Positions 1 through 8,743 of a stretch of DNA of 64,000 bases are shown here, in pieces. Origin of the DNA: Microcoleus asticus IPMA8. Lineage in GTDB: Bacteria > Cyanobacteriota > Cyanobacteriia > Cyanobacteriales > Microcoleaceae. Under the pieces are notes generated by a model that made no database searches, had not been told where the DNA came from, and saw only the letters and a program-made list of their open reading frames with translations. Made by a program: the position numbers and the translations under genes. Location of the stretch: assembly GCF_013179805.1 (NCBI RefSeq), contig NZ_SRRZ01000018.1, forward strand, positions 1-64,000, read 5' to 3'. Positions within the stretch are counted from its first letter, which is position 1, and each line of letters opens with the position of its first letter.

Positions 1-90
1 CTTCTACTTTTTGAGTTTTTGAGCAACAGCTTGCCTGACATTCAAAGGTGGCTACTTTTAGCTGCGCTCATTTTTTAGTCTAAACTACAG

Positions 91-735
91 TCAAACTTGT
101 CTGACGCAAAAATGTATTGTCCCACTGAAAATTGTTTTCTTATCTCGCTTAGCGCCTTCGAGGTTAGCGCCACATAAAAAGGCACCGCTCAAATTAGCAC
201 CGCGCAAATCAGCTTTTCTCAAGTCAGCACCCTGAAGGTTACTTTCACACAAAAAAGCGCCTCTCAAGTCAGCTCCTCTGAGACTCGCTCCCCGCAGTTT
301 TGCCTCGCTTAGATTGGCTTTTTCGAGGTTTGTATTGTCCAAGCAAGCATCTAGGAGGTTCGCTTCCATCAAGTTGGCGTTTTCCAAGTTTGCTCCGCTC
401 AAATTAACAGCTATCATTTTGGTGTCGCTCAAGTTGGCGTTTTCCAAGTTTGCTTCAATCAGGTCAGCTCCTGTTAATCTTGCGAAAGTTAGATCGGCTC
501 CGCTCAGGTTAGCCCCATTTAGGCGGGTCATCACCAGGCAAGCATTCTTTAGGTTGGCACCTATTAATTTTGCCCCCCTTAAGTTCGCCAAAGCAAAATT
601 GATTTCCTTCAGATTTGCACAGGCTAGATTAATATGAATTAAGAAAGCTTCTCGCAAAAAAGCCTCTTTCAAGTTGGTTTCATGAAAATTTCTTTCTCCG
701 GCTGCGTATCGCTTGAGAAGTTCATCAGCATTCAT
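91..735 (-). CDS. Pentapeptide-repeat protein (214 aa)
   Basis: Almost the whole protein from about residue 20 to 200 consists of A(D/N)LXX pentapeptides such as GANLK, GADLT and ENANL, which in this family fold into a right-handed square beta-helix. The molecular role of most cyanobacterial members is unknown. The first 16 residues (ADELLKRYAAGER core) form a non-repetitive cap that recurs in the pentapeptide protein at 19655-20404 and, more loosely, in the TerD fusion at 47461-49422. No signal peptide or membrane segment is visible, so a cytosolic location is inferred. The start is well supported by an AGGAGG Shine-Dalgarno about 9 bases upstream. The last residues (FCVRQV) follow a KTIFSGT tail resembling the DGTI ends of the other two proteins. 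Confidence 0.9.
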   Translation of the reverse strand: MNADELLKRYAAGERNFHETNLKEAFLREAFLIHINLACANLKEINFALANLRGAKLIGANLKNACLVMTRLNGANLSGADLTFARLTGADLIEANLENANLSDTKMIAVNLSGANLENANLMEANLLDACLDNTNLEKANLSEAKLRGASLRGADLRGAFLCESNLQGADLRKADLRGANLSGAFLCGANLEGAKRDKKTIFSGTIHFCVRQV

Positions 736-769
736 CTCACCAGCCTCCTAAGTTTTACTTAAAATAAAA

Positions 770-1696
770 TTATACTACTGACAGTACATTGTAGCAACCA
801 AATATTTTTAAAGTTTCTGTGTGATTTTTTAATTCTTCGAGTGCCGATCGCACAAATGCTTGGGAGGCGTTAGCCTCAACGTCCATAAAGAAAATATATT
901 CTCCGAGCGATCGCTTAGTCGGTCTAGATTCAATCCGACTTAAATTAATACCGCGACTGGCAAATACTTGCAAAGGTTTTACCAGTGCTCCCGGCATATT
1001 GGCAGGTACGCTAAAAGCTAGTGAGGTATGGGTGCAATTAGACGGTGAAGCATCGAGGATCAACTTAGCAGCAGATTTTGTAATGCATTTAATCGATGAG
1101 GAATCGGCTGCTTCTACGTTTGCGATTTCTCCAACACTCGTGCTGAGTACCCAAAATCGAGTGTAATTATCGGGATAATCATTAATGGGGTGAGCTAACA
1201 CTGGCAAATTGTAAAGTTCAGCAGCTCTTGGCGAAGAGATCGCCGCTACATTTCTATCTTCCAGATATTGCAATGCTTCCGTGGTTGAATTGGTCGGAAT
1301 CAATTGAGCTGAGGGAATAAACTGCCCCAACCATAACTGACACTGAGCTAGGGCTTGCGGATGAGAGTAAACTTTTTGAATCTCGTTAATTTTTGTAGCA
1401 TTAGACACTAGCGCGTGGGAAATTGGCAAAACTAAGGCGTGTTGAATGCGGAGTCGATCTAGTCGCCACAGTGTATCTAAAGTGACAGTCACGCTGCCTT
1501 CGATCGAATTTTCGACTGGCACAACAGAATAGTCAACCTGCCCTACGGCCGATGCCTCTAGCGCCTGGGAAATGGTGGAATAAGGACACAGGGTGCATTC
1601 AAAGTTGGTTTCTTGGCTCAACCAATTGACATAAGCTAGAGCCGCTGTTTCTGCATTTGTACCAACAGGGCCGAGATGTGAGATCGAAATTTTCAT
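770..1696 (-). CDS. pheA: Prephenate dehydratase
   Basis: Converts prephenate to phenylpyruvate in phenylalanine synthesis; cytosolic. The 308-residue length fits a stand-alone dehydratase with no chorismate mutase domain. The N-terminus has the GPVGTNAE loop at residues 9-16, and the dehydratase domain runs to about residue 190 with the NYTRFWVL active-site motif near residue 178, whose Thr-Arg-Phe is characteristic. An ACT regulatory domain follows from about residue 220, with GALVKPL and the IESRP motif near residue 253 that binds phenylalanine for feedback inhibition in this family. The gene diverges from the DUF1997 gene at 1905, so the roughly 200-base gap must hold both promoters. Confidence 0.95.
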   Translation of the reverse strand: MKISISHLGPVGTNAETAALAYVNWLSQETNFECTLCPYSTISQALEASAVGQVDYSVVPVENSIEGSVTVTLDTLWRLDRLRIQHALVLPISHALVSNATKINEIQKVYSHPQALAQCQLWLGQFIPSAQLIPTNSTTEALQYLEDRNVAAISSPRAAELYNLPVLAHPINDYPDNYTRFWVLSTSVGEIANVEAADSSSIKCITKSAAKLILDASPSNCTHTSLAFSVPANMPGALVKPLQVFASRGINLSRIESRPTKRSLGEYIFFMDVEANASQAFVRSALEELKNHTETLKIFGCYNVLSVV

Positions 1697-1833
1697 TTAG
1701 AGACAATTTTAGGTTACAAAAGTTTGCTTTACTCTCATCAGCTAGCAAGTATGATGAAAAACTAGCGATGTCCCGAAAGCTTTTATCAGTGATTTCTCGG
1801 TTGACATGGCTGGGGGCGCGACTTAGTGCGCGA

Positions 1834-1862
1834 CTTATGTCACCTTAAAAAAGGTGATAGTT
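1834..1862. terminator. Small hairpin in the pheA/DUF1997 divergent region
   Basis: TCACCTT and AAGGTGA form a 7-bp stem around a short A-rich loop, followed by TAGTTT. It lies 40-60 bases upstream of the 1905 start, so it could be an attenuator, a leader structure or a relic. Just before it is a direct repeat of GCGCGACTTA-like sequence. Function is not established. Confidence 0.3.
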
Positions 1863-1904
1863 TATTAAGATATGCTTAGGAATCCTATAGTTTGATATCT
1901 TCTC

Positions 1905-2483
1905 ATGTATATCCGCTTTAATTCTTCCCAATCCGTTGAGATCGCCGTACCAGACGAACGGGTTCCCATTCAACATTATCTGCGCCAGCCGAGGCGACTG
2001 GTGAACGCCCTCGTGGATCAAAGTCGCACACAGCAGCTAAGCGATGACTGTTTCCGCCTGAAAATGCGGCCGTTACAATTTATGATGCTGAGCATTCAAC
2101 CCACCGTAGACATGAGGGTGTGGGCGGAGTCAGACGGCAAAATCAATTTGGAGTCCGTCGCCTGCGAAATTCGTGGGGTGGGTTACATAAACGATCGCTT
2201 TGCTCTCAATCTCAAAGGACAGCTTTGTGTACACCAAAGCAGCGGGGTAGCATACTTGAAGGGAAAAGCGGATTTGGAAGTCCAAGTAGAGTTACCGCCG
2301 CCGTTTTGGCTGACGCCCAAAGCAATTTTAGAAGCAACGGGCAACGCTTTGCTCAAGAGTGTACTGCTGAGTGTCAAACAGCGGTTGATGCACCAGTTGC
2401 TCTTAGATTACCGCCGATGGGCAAGCAACCAAACTGAGGTAATATCCAGCGAGATTCCCCAAATCTTATCTTTAGAAGGGTGA
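1905..2483 (+). CDS. DUF1997 family protein
   Basis: A 192-residue protein recognised by overall pattern as the cyanobacterial/plastid DUF1997 family: an IAVPDERVPIQHYLRQP segment near residues 13-29, a beta-rich middle (MRPLQFMMLSIQPTVDMRVW), then LEVQVELPPPFWLTP and a C-terminal helix ending YRRWAS. The family has no assigned biochemical function; its fold resembles lipid-binding START/SRPBCC-like beta sheets only by loose inspection. No signal peptide or membrane segment is seen. It is a single gene divergent from pheA. ATG start chosen because the N-terminal motif begins a few residues later and no longer in-frame alternative keeps family length. Confidence 0.8.
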   Translation: MYIRFNSSQSVEIAVPDERVPIQHYLRQPRRLVNALVDQSRTQQLSDDCFRLKMRPLQFMMLSIQPTVDMRVWAESDGKINLESVACEIRGVGYINDRFALNLKGQLCVHQSSGVAYLKGKADLEVQVELPPPFWLTPKAILEATGNALLKSVLLSVKQRLMHQLLLDYRRWASNQTEVISSEIPQILSLEG

Positions 2484-2624
2484 GATCCTAGTACACAAGC
2501 TGTTAATTAATTTATAGGCATATTTAGGTCAAAATTAGGCTACTTACCGAAAAATTAGTTAGATCAGCGAATTGCGTACCTTGAGCTTTGTTTGAGTTCG
2601 CCCGTAGGGATAGATAGCTGCCGG

Positions 2625-3077
2625 TCAGTCAAGATCGTTTTGAGTGAGCTCTCCATGTTCATCCTCTTCTATGATTCCCACACCCCGAGGCCAAGCAGTT
2701 GACTTGTCATTTAAAACTTCGTCCTTTTGGCGGAGTTCGCGCTGCGGTGACTTGGTTGTTCTGCCCGGTTGATTGGTTGCGCCCACCCGAATCCTGATTT
2801 TTGGCCCGGAATTGCCCAAGCGAATTGTCATCCCGTCCACAGCAGATACCTGAGCGATCGGTCTATCATCTACATAGGTGCCGTTAGCACCAAAATTAAT
2901 AATTTCCCAGCCATTGGCGTGATTCCACAGCTCTACGTGGTGGCGGGAAACTACAGCGCTGTAAATAATTACATCATTGTCGTTCGATCGACCGATCCGA
3001 ACCACCGATTCGGATTCAAAACACCAACTTTGAACTGGGACAGACTGGATAGGATGTAACAGAGTTAAGGTAATCAC
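2625..3077 (-). CDS. FHA-domain protein, short form A
   Basis: A 150-residue protein whose first 100 residues are one forkhead-associated domain, a phosphothreonine-binding module. The diagnostic residues are present: IGRS (28-31), SRHHVE (44-49) and NGTYVDD (about 65-71). The C-terminal 45 residues are charged and probably disordered. It is a close paralogue of the gene at 4595-5086; both open with MI(T/K)LTLLHP(I/L)QS(V/I)PV and both begin with GTG, which supports this start. It belongs to a minus-strand group with a PRC-barrel protein and a zinc-ribbon FHA protein. The partner phosphoprotein is unknown; the PP2C phosphatase at 42604-44919 shows Ser/Thr phosphosignalling exists in the organism, but a link is only inference. 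Confidence 0.85.
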   Translation of the reverse strand: MITLTLLHPIQSVPVQSWCFESESVVRIGRSNDNDVIIYSAVVSRHHVELWNHANGWEIINFGANGTYVDDRPIAQVSAVDGMTIRLGNSGPKIRIRVGATNQPGRTTKSPQRELRQKDEVLNDKSTAWPRGVGIIEEDEHGELTQNDLD

Positions 3078-3080
3078 GGA

Positions 3081-3112
3081 TGTTTTGACACTCCCCCGCC
3101 AGACAGAAACGG
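3081..3112 (-). mobile_element. IS200/IS605-like right-end hairpin, no transposase
   Basis: Read on the minus strand, CATCCCCGTTTC and a GCGGGGGAGTGTCAAAAC tail form the hairpin and flank that commonly mark the right end of cyanobacterial IS200/IS605 elements, which carry subterminal palindromes rather than inverted repeats. No tnpA or tnpB is recognisable next to it. The hairpin abuts the FHA gene start at 3077, so it may contribute the leader of that gene. The similar sequence at about 45005-45035 supports a repeat family. Confidence 0.4.
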
Positions 3113-3801
3113 GGATGCTTCCACATAGATTTTTGGGGAGAAAACTGCAAAAAATTTGATTTTCACAGGGGTGGTGGGTGCGTCACTATTGCTTCGTTCT
3201 GCTGTAAAAGTTGAACTTTTGGCTGCTTGAGGCATTTGAACAAATTTTTGATCGTTAGCTTTTGGCGCAGGCGCAAATTTTTGCTTTCCTCGGTAACAAC
3301 CAAACACCGTGTTATTAATCTGCTGAACTTCCCAGCGAGTGACGAATGTTGAGACCGCTTGATTAATTTTGTCTGGGATGGAGCGATTGCGCCGATGGGT
3401 GAGCGGCTCAATTCGATCGGCACAACCATTTTCCCGCGGACTAGCCCCATAATTCAACTCAGACCCGCACTGGTTGCACCGCTGATTCGAGTTCTCGATC
3501 TGTTGAGAGTCAACGAGCGACGAATCGCTGTTCGTGGATACAAAAGTTAACCAATTATTAATGCTGGGGTCTCTAGATAAAATACTTGTTGGTTGTATCA
3601 AACAGCATAGGTCTTTTTGAATTGCTAACATTTTCCTTATTGATGCGATACCTTTAAAATAGAATGCTTTGAGCAGCACAGGAATTGTGAGCGAGAACGC
3701 CTCAATCTCCTAGACCGAAAATACAGATCGACCTTCCTCGGGCGCGCCACCCCCAAAATCCGATCGGCAATTAGTCGCAGGGCGATCGGGAAGGCCAAAC
3801 T
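3113..3801. other. Gene-poor stretch with doubtful 201-codon reading frame
   Basis: No convincing gene. A minus-strand frame of 201 codons (3074-3679) runs through it, has one CNQCG zinc-ribbon-like pair and many Ser/Asn/Gln residues, reads straight through the IS605-like hairpin and overlaps the FHA start by four bases (GTGA). Its composition is unlike neighbouring proteins and no family is recognised. It may be decayed element sequence upstream of the hairpin, or a poorly conserved gene. The last 100 bases before 3801 are GC-richer with CGATCG words. Confidence 0.4.
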
Positions 3802-4539
3802 TCAACTCAAATCAGACTCGGGCGGCTCCGGGTTCGGATCTGGCCGGGCAGATTCATCCCTTTGCCGCTTCAACTCTGCAACTTTTTCTTGAGCTACATC
3901 CCTGACTTCTAGAGCTTTATCTTGGAATTTTTCCGCCAGACTTTGAGCGCCGCGCTTCACGCCTGCCACATTTTTGAGAGTTCTGTCGAAATCTTCGTGT
4001 AAAAACTCTGCTACCAGACCGACTTTTTTGTGCAATCCCTCCGCGTACTGCACTGGCTCCGATACAGCAGCTTCAGAGACGATCGCCCGCTTGCTGCCGA
4101 TCGTCGAAATAGCTGCCACCGGTAGCAAGTAAATCCCGTCTAAAACGCCGCGCCAGCCGCTCGATTTAAACAGGTAGTGGATCACTGTACCCGTCCGGGA
4201 ATCAAATAGGTAGTCAACCACCGTACCTGCCTTATTCCCAGCGTCCGTGAGCACCTCAAGCCCGATCGGACACACAGCTTGTTCCGGCTGGTGCAATTCC
4301 GGCAGTTCCGGGTTAATGGTGACAAAAACATTTTCGCCTACCGTATCCACTTGCGCCCAAGCGAACCAAGTTTTTTTGCTGCCCAAAAGTCCCGACTTGC
4401 AAGTAAAGCCGATCGCCCGCTGGGAGTGAGGATCGAGCCAAAGTCGATCTACCCTGCCGACCTCTTCCGCTGTCCTGCGGTCGATCGTGCGGCGGTTGAG
4501 CAGTTCGCTGCGCCTAACAATCTGTTGTGATGTACTCAT
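3802..4539 (-). CDS. PRC-barrel domain protein
   Basis: About 245 residues. Two PRC-barrel-like modules are visible: one in the first 80 residues (RRTAEEVGRVDRLWLDPHSQ, then AIGFTCKSGLLG) and one at about 95-165 (VLTDAGNKAGTVVDYLFD, then VIHYLFKSSGWRGVL). The C-terminal 80 residues are a charged helix (EKFQDKALEVRDVAQEKVAELKRQ) likely to form a coiled coil. PRC barrels occur in photosynthetic reaction-centre H subunits and in RNA/ribosome and envelope adaptors; the role here is unknown. The ATG at 4539 is preferred over a TTG 45 bases further upstream because AGGAG lies 8 bases before it and the conserved N-terminus starts there. It sits between two FHA paralogues, suggesting a functional link. 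Confidence 0.8.
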   Translation of the reverse strand: MSTSQQIVRRSELLNRRTIDRRTAEEVGRVDRLWLDPHSQRAIGFTCKSGLLGSKKTWFAWAQVDTVGENVFVTINPELPELHQPEQAVCPIGLEVLTDAGNKAGTVVDYLFDSRTGTVIHYLFKSSGWRGVLDGIYLLPVAAISTIGSKRAIVSEAAVSEPVQYAEGLHKKVGLVAEFLHEDFDRTLKNVAGVKRGAQSLAEKFQDKALEVRDVAQEKVAELKRQRDESARPDPNPEPPESDLS

Positions 4540-4594
4540 AAATAAACTCCTGAGTGCCGCCTTTGAAAAATTTCGATCGTCCAAAGAGGCCGAT

Positions 4595-5086
4595 TTAATA
4601 TTCTTCTTCCGAATAATGGCGAGTATTGTCTGCCTCCGTTAAATCCTCCTCTTCCCTAGAAATGCCAACTTCTTTTTGGTCGGGAACAGGAATCGTGCTA
4701 ATTTGCGCGCCGCCCGAGGGAGCGTGAATTTCCTTAGCCTCCCTTGGCTTGACGCTAATTTGTCCTAGCTGGACTGAGGACTGATTGGGGCCGACGTTGA
4801 TTTGAATTTTCGGACCCGAGCGAGCCAAGTGAACGATCAGACCGTCCACAACCGGAACCTTAGCGATCGGCTTACCATCGAGGTAAGTGCCGTTGGTACC
4901 TAAATTGATCAGTTCCCAAGTTATGCCGCTGCGCCGCAATTCGATGTGGCGGCGAGAAACGACAGCGCTAAAAAGAACGACCTGGTTTTCGGTCGATCGC
5001 CCGATCCGGACGACCTGCTCGTCTTCAAAGATCCAACTGCGGACGGGTATAGACTGGAGTGGATGTAGCAAGGTCAGCTTAATCAC
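4595..5086 (-). CDS. FHA-domain protein, short form B
   Basis: A 163-residue paralogue of the 2625-3077 protein with the same layout: FHA domain in residues 1-100 (IGRS near 28, SRRHIE near 44, NGTYLDGKPIAKV near 65), then an acidic, Glu/Ser-rich tail ending SEEEY. The tail differs strongly from paralogue A, so the domain rather than the tail is under constraint. GTG start as in paralogue A, just before MIKLTLLHPLQS. It lies 55 bases upstream of the PRC-barrel gene and 82 bases downstream of the zinc-ribbon FHA gene on the same strand, consistent with one transcription unit. Confidence 0.87.
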   Translation of the reverse strand: MIKLTLLHPLQSIPVRSWIFEDEQVVRIGRSTENQVVLFSAVVSRRHIELRRSGITWELINLGTNGTYLDGKPIAKVPVVDGLIVHLARSGPKIQINVGPNQSSVQLGQISVKPREAKEIHAPSGGAQISTIPVPDQKEVGISREEEDLTEADNTRHYSEEEY

Positions 5087-5168
5087 ATTGGCAGCATTGA
5101 GTTTTGGTAGAGCGCCTCAAGATGCGATTTTAGATTTTAGACTTTCGATCGCCCAATCCAAACTCGAT

Positions 5169-5957
5169 CTAAGAGATTTGAAATAAAAACGTAACCAGGT
5201 CTCCTTTGCCAAGAGAGATGCGGTCTCCCGGTCGCAACCGGTGCCGGTTTCCCTTGGGCAGCGGAGTATTGTTGACGTAAGTACCGTTGGAACTGCCTAC
5301 ATCTTCTAGGTAGCAAGCATCTCCCTCCACCCGGAGATTTGCGTGTACTCGAGAAACTATCTCAGAATTAGCAAATCCCGAAACATCAATATCCGGCGGC
5401 ACTAAGTCATTTGGCTTGCCTATGTGAACCACAGACAGACTGTGAGGCAATTCCATCGGCGTATTTGTCTGAACGTGTAGCAGGCGCGCCGACTGCTGTT
5501 GCAGTTGAGTTTTAGCTACACCGGGCTGTGGGGCCGGAACCGGGGGAGAGGTATTTACTCGTGTCGCCACTGATTCAGTTCTAACAGGAACCGAGGGCGA
5601 AGGCGGGGGCTCTGGAATCGTAGGAATGCTGGCGGGAGTTTTTTCCAAGTTGGGCCCATTATTTAGGGTAACTAGAGGTTCCATTGCCATCAGGGGTTCG
5701 CTTGGCGGTAAATCCGGCATCGGTGACGATACCACTGTGGGGCCCACAGGCGAGGGGGACGCTACTGTCACCCCAACTTCTGGAACTATGGAACCCGGAC
5801 GCAAGTTAAAGCCGCACTGACCGCAAAACGCTGCATCTGTCTGAACAGCAGCACCGCAGTTCGAGCAACTTGCGGTAACAGGTAAAGGCGTGTAGCAAGC
5901 CTCGCACTGGCTGGCCCCGTCGGGGTTCTGGTGATTGCAATTGGGACAGACAATCAT
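5169..5957 (-). CDS. Double zinc-ribbon FHA protein
   Basis: A 262-residue adaptor. Residues 1-50 carry four CxxC pairs (C4/C7, C18/C21, C31/C34, C45/C48), a double zinc ribbon. A proline/valine/serine-rich linker spans about 55-165. The C-terminal 90 residues are an FHA domain: HIGKPND, then IVSRVHANL, then SSNGTYVNN. In families with this architecture the ribbon usually mediates protein contacts and the FHA domain reads phosphothreonine; the targets are unknown. Strong GGAG ribosome-binding site just upstream. As the first gene of the minus-strand FHA/PRC group it probably sets the promoter, located between 5958 and 6163. Confidence 0.87.
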   Translation of the reverse strand: MIVCPNCNHQNPDGASQCEACYTPLPVTASCSNCGAAVQTDAAFCGQCGFNLRPGSIVPEVGVTVASPSPVGPTVVSSPMPDLPPSEPLMAMEPLVTLNNGPNLEKTPASIPTIPEPPPSPSVPVRTESVATRVNTSPPVPAPQPGVAKTQLQQQSARLLHVQTNTPMELPHSLSVVHIGKPNDLVPPDIDVSGFANSEIVSRVHANLRVEGDACYLEDVGSSNGTYVNNTPLPKGNRHRLRPGDRISLGKGDLVTFLFQIS

Positions 5958-6163
5958 CGATTTCTCCTTGCTATCGGCCAGATTTTCAAATCAGCCTCAT
6001 AATAAATAGTCGTGTATATGGTCAAATTTTAACTTTAACCGCCACAATTCTTATATTGCTTCGCTAATACTAGCAACTGAGCTGACGCCGTGAGGTTGGC
6101 GGTGATGGGGAAGATTTAGTTAGTGATACTGCTGACTGTGTTGGCAGTGGGCGGATATCTCTG

Positions 6164-6883
6164 CTATTTTACTGCTTCGCCAGCAGCCGCATCGAACAGC
6201 CACCAAAGTTCGCCCTCTGGTTGAACGAGTCTGGCTGGATAGGTCATTTCATCGGCTGCGGGGGCAAAAATTTGAGCTAGGGCAGGTTGTTTGCTGGCTC
6301 CTGCGACCATGAAGAGGACGCACCGGGCGCGGTTGATTAAGGGGACTGTAAAGGTGATGCGGGGTTGACCGTCTTTGTTGCCGACAGTTACTAGGGCGTC
6401 GCGGACTTGCAAGGCTGGTGTGCCGGGAAATAGAGAGGCTGTGTGGCCGTCGTCCCCTATGCCCAATAGAATGATGTCGAAAGCAGGAAACTCGCCGTCG
6501 GATACTTTGAAGAACTGCTGCAATTCGGTTTGGTGCGCCGAGGCGTCGGCTGCGGGGTCCCCGGCGCCTGTGGGCATGGGGTGGATGTTGCTGGCGGGGA
6601 TATTTACTCGATCGAGCCACGCGAGACGCGCCATTTTTTGATTGCTGTCTGGGTGTTCTGGGGGAACGTAGCGTTCGTCGCCCCAAAAAACGTGAATTTT
6701 GTCCCAAGGGAGATCTTGAGCTGCGATCGCTCTGTAAAGCGGTTCGGGTGTGCTTCCGCCCGCTGCGGCGATCGTACAAACTCCGCGTTCTGCTATGGCT
6801 GCGTGGATTTTTGACAGGACAATCTCAAGCGATCGAGCTATTAATTCTTCCCGATTTGCTAATACTTCTACTATTTTTTTCAT
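6164..6883 (-). CDS. pgl: 6-phosphogluconolactonase
   Basis: Hydrolyses 6-phosphogluconolactone to 6-phosphogluconate in the oxidative pentose-phosphate pathway, the main night-time NADPH source in cyanobacteria. The 239-residue length and motifs fit the DevB/Pgl family: AAAGGSTPEPLY near residues 38-49, FWGDERYVP near 66-74, and GIGDDGHTASLFPG near 142-155, which supplies phosphate and substrate contacts. GAGGAAATTA before the ATG is a good ribosome-binding site. It stands alone; zwf and opcA are not in this window. Confidence 0.95.
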   Translation of the reverse strand: MKKIVEVLANREELIARSLEIVLSKIHAAIAERGVCTIAAAGGSTPEPLYRAIAAQDLPWDKIHVFWGDERYVPPEHPDSNQKMARLAWLDRVNIPASNIHPMPTGAGDPAADASAHQTELQQFFKVSDGEFPAFDIILLGIGDDGHTASLFPGTPALQVRDALVTVGNKDGQPRITFTVPLINRARCVLFMVAGASKQPALAQIFAPAADEMTYPARLVQPEGELWWLFDAAAGEAVK

Positions 6884-7334
6884 TAATTTCCTCTCAACTT
6901 TCCTTGGGTGTTGTTCTGAGCAATTGTCTATTTTGCCTTAACATTTTGCTTTGAGGTCGATAGGCTGACACGTCCTGCAGGCCGGGCACCGCGTCCCATC
7001 AAACTTTATCATCTTATCCCCCTTGATTTGAGGAAAGCAAGACATATTTCTACCAGTGTGTTATGGATTTTCATCTGTTGCATTGATTTCGCAACTTTAA
7101 ATCAAAAGTCCGATCGCACTGAAAACATCTCTGCAGAGAGTAAAAATCGTTTTTTGGAAGCGATCCCGCACAGCAAAGTACATACATATAGCGAGACGAT
7201 GGCACACGGACAGTAAAAGCACAACGGAGATGCTCCCGATCGCACTTACCCAGGGACAGCAAAAATAATCAAGATTGATGTGGTAGAGTAGGAAAAATAG
7301 TTTTAAATCCGCACGCTCGGATGGAAGCAAAACT
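6884..7334. other. Divergent promoter region, no gene seen
   Basis: About 450 bases between pgl (minus) and the plus-strand gene at 7335. It contains CGATCG words and no long palindrome, and the short frames within it (about 60 codons) lack any recognisable start signal or family. Presumably holds promoters for both flanking genes. Confidence 0.5.
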
Positions 7335-8717
7335 ATGTCAAGTTTTAAGCGATTTCCTACATCTGTCCGCTATCTGATAGCGCGGTTGCGCCACTGGTCG
7401 CAACCGGCGGTTTGGGCACCGCTAGCGGTGCTGTGTGCGGGGGGGGTATTTATCTGGGAGGTTTCTGTACATCCAGAAAGGTTGAGCATAGATGGCGAAG
7501 AAGAAGCAGCCTCAAACAATGCAGCTTCGCTGCCGGGGCTGTCTGCGGAAGATAGCGCCATTGCGGCTGAAATCGACAGCTTACCAGTGCTAGTCAATCA
7601 GTTAAATCGCTCTAATTCAGAGTTCGGTTTGTTAAATTCACCAGTAGTCAAAAGCCAAGGTTTATTTGAGGAAATTCGCGATCGGGGCTTAGTAATTCCT
7701 CAGCCATCTTCAGCCTCCAAGCAGGTGGCAAGAAACAGATTTTTGCCCTTGCCAAATTTAGCAGCAAATCCTGCTGTCGGGGCCGCAAACAATAACCCGC
7801 AAAATTCTAGCTTAGCAAGTTCAAACGCGACATCAGCTTTGACTTTATCTGGCAGTGGGGAACCCATTTCCGCAATAAAAACGATCGAGCCTGAGTCTAA
7901 GGATACAGCGACATCAACTTTATCGCAGGCGTCGAGTGGTGTTAATTCAGGCAAACAAAACGAAAATTCTCTTCCTTTGAGTCCGCTGCAAGCAGCTATG
8001 AAAAAATACGTCGTTGCTAACACAGCAGCAACGGCGGCTGCGGCTCAGAAAACAGCAGACTCGGCTAAATTGCTCGATCGACCGGCTGCGGCAAATGCGG
8101 CAAATGCGGCAAATGCGGCAAATGCGGCAAATTTGCTCCCAACGACCGCTACAGCTCAAGCTGGAGCAAATCCTGTGAATGTCCCCGCAGCACTTCCCCC
8201 AGTTGTGAGTCCGACAAATACTGCGATCGAGGAATCTCAAGAATTCTTAAAGCCGACAGCTACAGTCCCTGAATCATTTCCTGGGTTAAATTCCAGAGTA
8301 CCGAACCTCCCCGAAATTAATGCAGGGGCTGCAACGGTGGCTTTGCCGAAAAATCCCTACCAAACTAATTTATCTGGTTCCGGCTTCGCACCAGAAGTTC
8401 AACCTGCTGCACTTCCAGTAGCCATACCTTCGCCAACACCTTTACTTCCCAATGTCGGTCAATCCCCCTTTCCGAGTACGATCGGGGGAAGCAAGATAAT
8501 TAGCCCTCAATTCTCTCCCAATTCAGCGAATTCTCAATTTCAAACAGCTCCACAAAGTCAGCTTAACTTGCCGGAGCAGCCTAACTTTGGAGTTGTTCCC
8601 CAAAACACAAATCAGGGCGTGCAGCCCATTCAACCTCAACCTTTTGCTACACCCCGCTCGCTGCCTCCGGGACGCTACATTGGCGGCGGCGAAATCAATA
8701 CTTTTTCTAATCCTTAA
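7335..8717 (+). CDS. Single-pass protein with long Pro/Ala/Asn-rich periplasmic tail
   Basis: Not recognised as a named family. The 460 residues begin with a basic segment and one transmembrane helix at about residues 27-46 (AVWAPLAVLCAGGVFIWEV), giving a predicted inside-to-outside anchor. The rest is low-complexity, rich in Ala, Asn, Pro, Ser and Gln, with no cysteine pattern or enzyme motif, so it is probably an extended periplasmic or cell-wall-spanning domain. Five exact AAN tripeptides occur at 8088-8132, encoded by five identical 9-base units. The C-terminus PPGRYIGGGEINTFSNP is more ordered and may be the conserved portion. It is convergent with the lpt operon, and an envelope role is plausible but unproven. 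Confidence 0.7.
   Translation: MSSFKRFPTSVRYLIARLRHWSQPAVWAPLAVLCAGGVFIWEVSVHPERLSIDGEEEAASNNAASLPGLSAEDSAIAAEIDSLPVLVNQLNRSNSEFGLLNSPVVKSQGLFEEIRDRGLVIPQPSSASKQVARNRFLPLPNLAANPAVGAANNNPQNSSLASSNATSALTLSGSGEPISAIKTIEPESKDTATSTLSQASSGVNSGKQNENSLPLSPLQAAMKKYVVANTAATAAAAQKTADSAKLLDRPAAANAANAANAANAANLLPTTATAQAGANPVNVPAALPPVVSPTNTAIEESQEFLKPTATVPESFPGLNSRVPNLPEINAGAATVALPKNPYQTNLSGSGFAPEVQPAALPVAIPSPTPLLPNVGQSPFPSTIGGSKIISPQFSPNSANSQFQTAPQSQLNLPEQPNFGVVPQNTNQGVQPIQPQPFATPRSLPPGRYIGGGEINTFSNP
8088..8132 (+). repeat. In-frame 9-bp tandem repeat, five copies
   Basis: GCGGCAAAT repeats five times without mismatch and encodes (Ala-Ala-Asn)5. Perfect identity implies recent slippage; the period, a multiple of three, keeps the frame. 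Confidence 0.95.
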
Positions 8718-8743
8718 ATGAAGGAAGTTCGGCAACGAAAACG

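Noticed and set aside
314..637. 107-codon plus-strand frame opposite the pentapeptide gene
   Set aside because: It is the mirror of the pentapeptide repeats (RFAPLKL-type), a known artefact of this repeat on the opposite strand.
3074..3679. 201-codon minus-strand frame before the FHA gene
   Set aside because: No family likeness, reads through an IS605-like hairpin and overlaps the FHA start; kept only as a doubtful frame in the region note.
7028..7216. 62-codon frame upstream of 7335
   Set aside because: No ribosome-binding site and no family character.
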